Source: Nitrososphaeria archaeon (lineage in GTDB: Archaea; Thermoproteota; Nitrososphaeria; JACIWG01). Taken from it: a stretch of DNA of 13,146 bases. The DNA lies in NCBI GenBank assembly GCA_029776125.1, contig JARVJS010000023.1:1-13146 (forward strand), given 5' to 3'. Below, one piece after another: positions 12,850 through 13,146 of this stretch (the first letter of the stretch is position 1; the number at the start of each line of letters is the position of its first letter). Made by a program: the position numbers and the translations under genes. The notes beneath the pieces were generated by a model that had not been told where the DNA came from, did no database searches, and was given only the letters and a program-made list of their open reading frames with translations.

Positions 12850-13146
12850 TTGAAGATATTAGTAAGACCACTTTGCGCTGAAAGTTTAGGTGTAAGGTCT
12901 ACAGCAACATATGTTGAAACACCTGATTTAAGACTTTTAATAGACGCTGGATGTGCATTAGCACCTCGTTTCGGACAACTACCACATCCACAAGAGTATA
13001 GAGCTTTAGAAAGAGCTAGAAAAATTATTAAAGAACATGCAGAACGTTGTGAAGCAATTGTTATTTCCCATTATCATTTTGACCACTTTTCACCCTTTTT
13101 TGAAGAAACTGATACCATGTGGACATGGAGTGACCGGAATGTTGCC
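12850..13146 (+). CDS. UPF0282-family metallo-beta-lactamase-fold hydrolase (5' part)
   Basis: The first 99 codons are present and the gene continues past the window end. The translation begins MKILVRPLCAESLGVRS, then YVETPDLRLLIDAG, a proline-rich FGQLPHPQEY and the metal-binding motif SHYHFDH with H74, H76, D78 and H79. This order is that of archaeal UPF0282 metallohydrolases, whose substrate is unknown. Start is TTG at 12850: no ATG/GTG is in frame upstream, the conserved N-terminus begins here, and the TATA element at 12821-12830 is 24 bp away, so the mRNA is probably leaderless (the GGTGG touching the TTG is too close to act as a ribosome site). Likely catalytically intact, as far as visible. 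Confidence 0.85.
   Translation, partial: MKILVRPLCAESLGVRSTATYVETPDLRLLIDAGCALAPRFGQLPHPQEYRALERARKIIKEHAERCEAIVISHYHFDHFSPFFEETDTMWTWSDRNVA

Noticed and set aside
1..13146. Mobile elements, CRISPR arrays, or a defence island.
   Set aside because: No transposase, integrase, terminal repeats, spaced direct repeats or defence-family proteins were seen; tRNA ends show no duplicated attachment sequence.

Overview
The window reads as a low-GC chromosome segment from an archaeon, most likely a member of the TACK (Thermoproteota-like) lineages. The evidence is an archaeal DGGGP-synthase-type UbiA prenyltransferase, a replication factor C large subunit, a short OB-fold SSB of the Sulfolobus type, a tRNA-splicing-endonuclease subunit of the non-catalytic (heterotetramer) kind, an UPF0282 metallo-beta-lactamase protein and a probable arcadin-1-like protein. 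Five tRNA genes lacking an encoded CCA are scattered singly between the proteins. Their almost pure G+C stems inside A+T-rich DNA suggest a thermophile (inference). Promoters are archaeal TATA boxes, several genes look leaderless, and Shine-Dalgarno sites of the GGTGA/GGAG type precede internal operon genes.

Layout. 1-830: tRNA-Leu(CAG), a YkgJ-type cysteine-cluster protein and tRNA-Thr(CGT), all on the minus strand. 825-2041: thiL-like kinase and a 61-residue basic helical protein on the plus strand. 2136-2391: convergent tRNA-Arg(TCT) and tRNA-Pro(TGG). 2478-4535: a 685-residue protein that joins a winged helix, an ATP-cone and an NrdD (class III ribonucleotide reductase) fold whose radical chemistry has been lost. 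4537-4833 (minus): OB-fold SSB. 4892-7858 (plus): tight operon of splicing-endonuclease subunit, UbiA prenyltransferase, RfcL and a Cys-rich small protein. 7859-9735 (minus): moaC-moaB-moaA operon for the first steps of molybdopterin synthesis. 9929-10627 (plus): flavodoxin-fold FMN reductase preceded by a long hairpin that covers its ribosome-binding site. 10811-12055 (minus): orphan soluble GAF histidine kinase. 12358-12776 (minus): tRNA-Gly(CCC) and arcadin-1-like protein. 12850-end (plus): UPF0282 metallohydrolase, cut by the window edge.

How the genes work together. The moa genes form one functional unit making cyclic pyranopterin monophosphate and then adenylating molybdopterin. The endonuclease-UbiA-RfcL operon mixes tRNA processing, membrane lipid synthesis and replication, as tightly packed archaeal information-processing operons often do. 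The main points for follow-up are the NrdD-derived putative nucleotide-sensing regulator, C33 in two of five tRNAs (including the only possible AGA decoder type), the degenerate splicing-endonuclease subunit, the Walker A change in RfcL and the hairpin in front of the flavoprotein.
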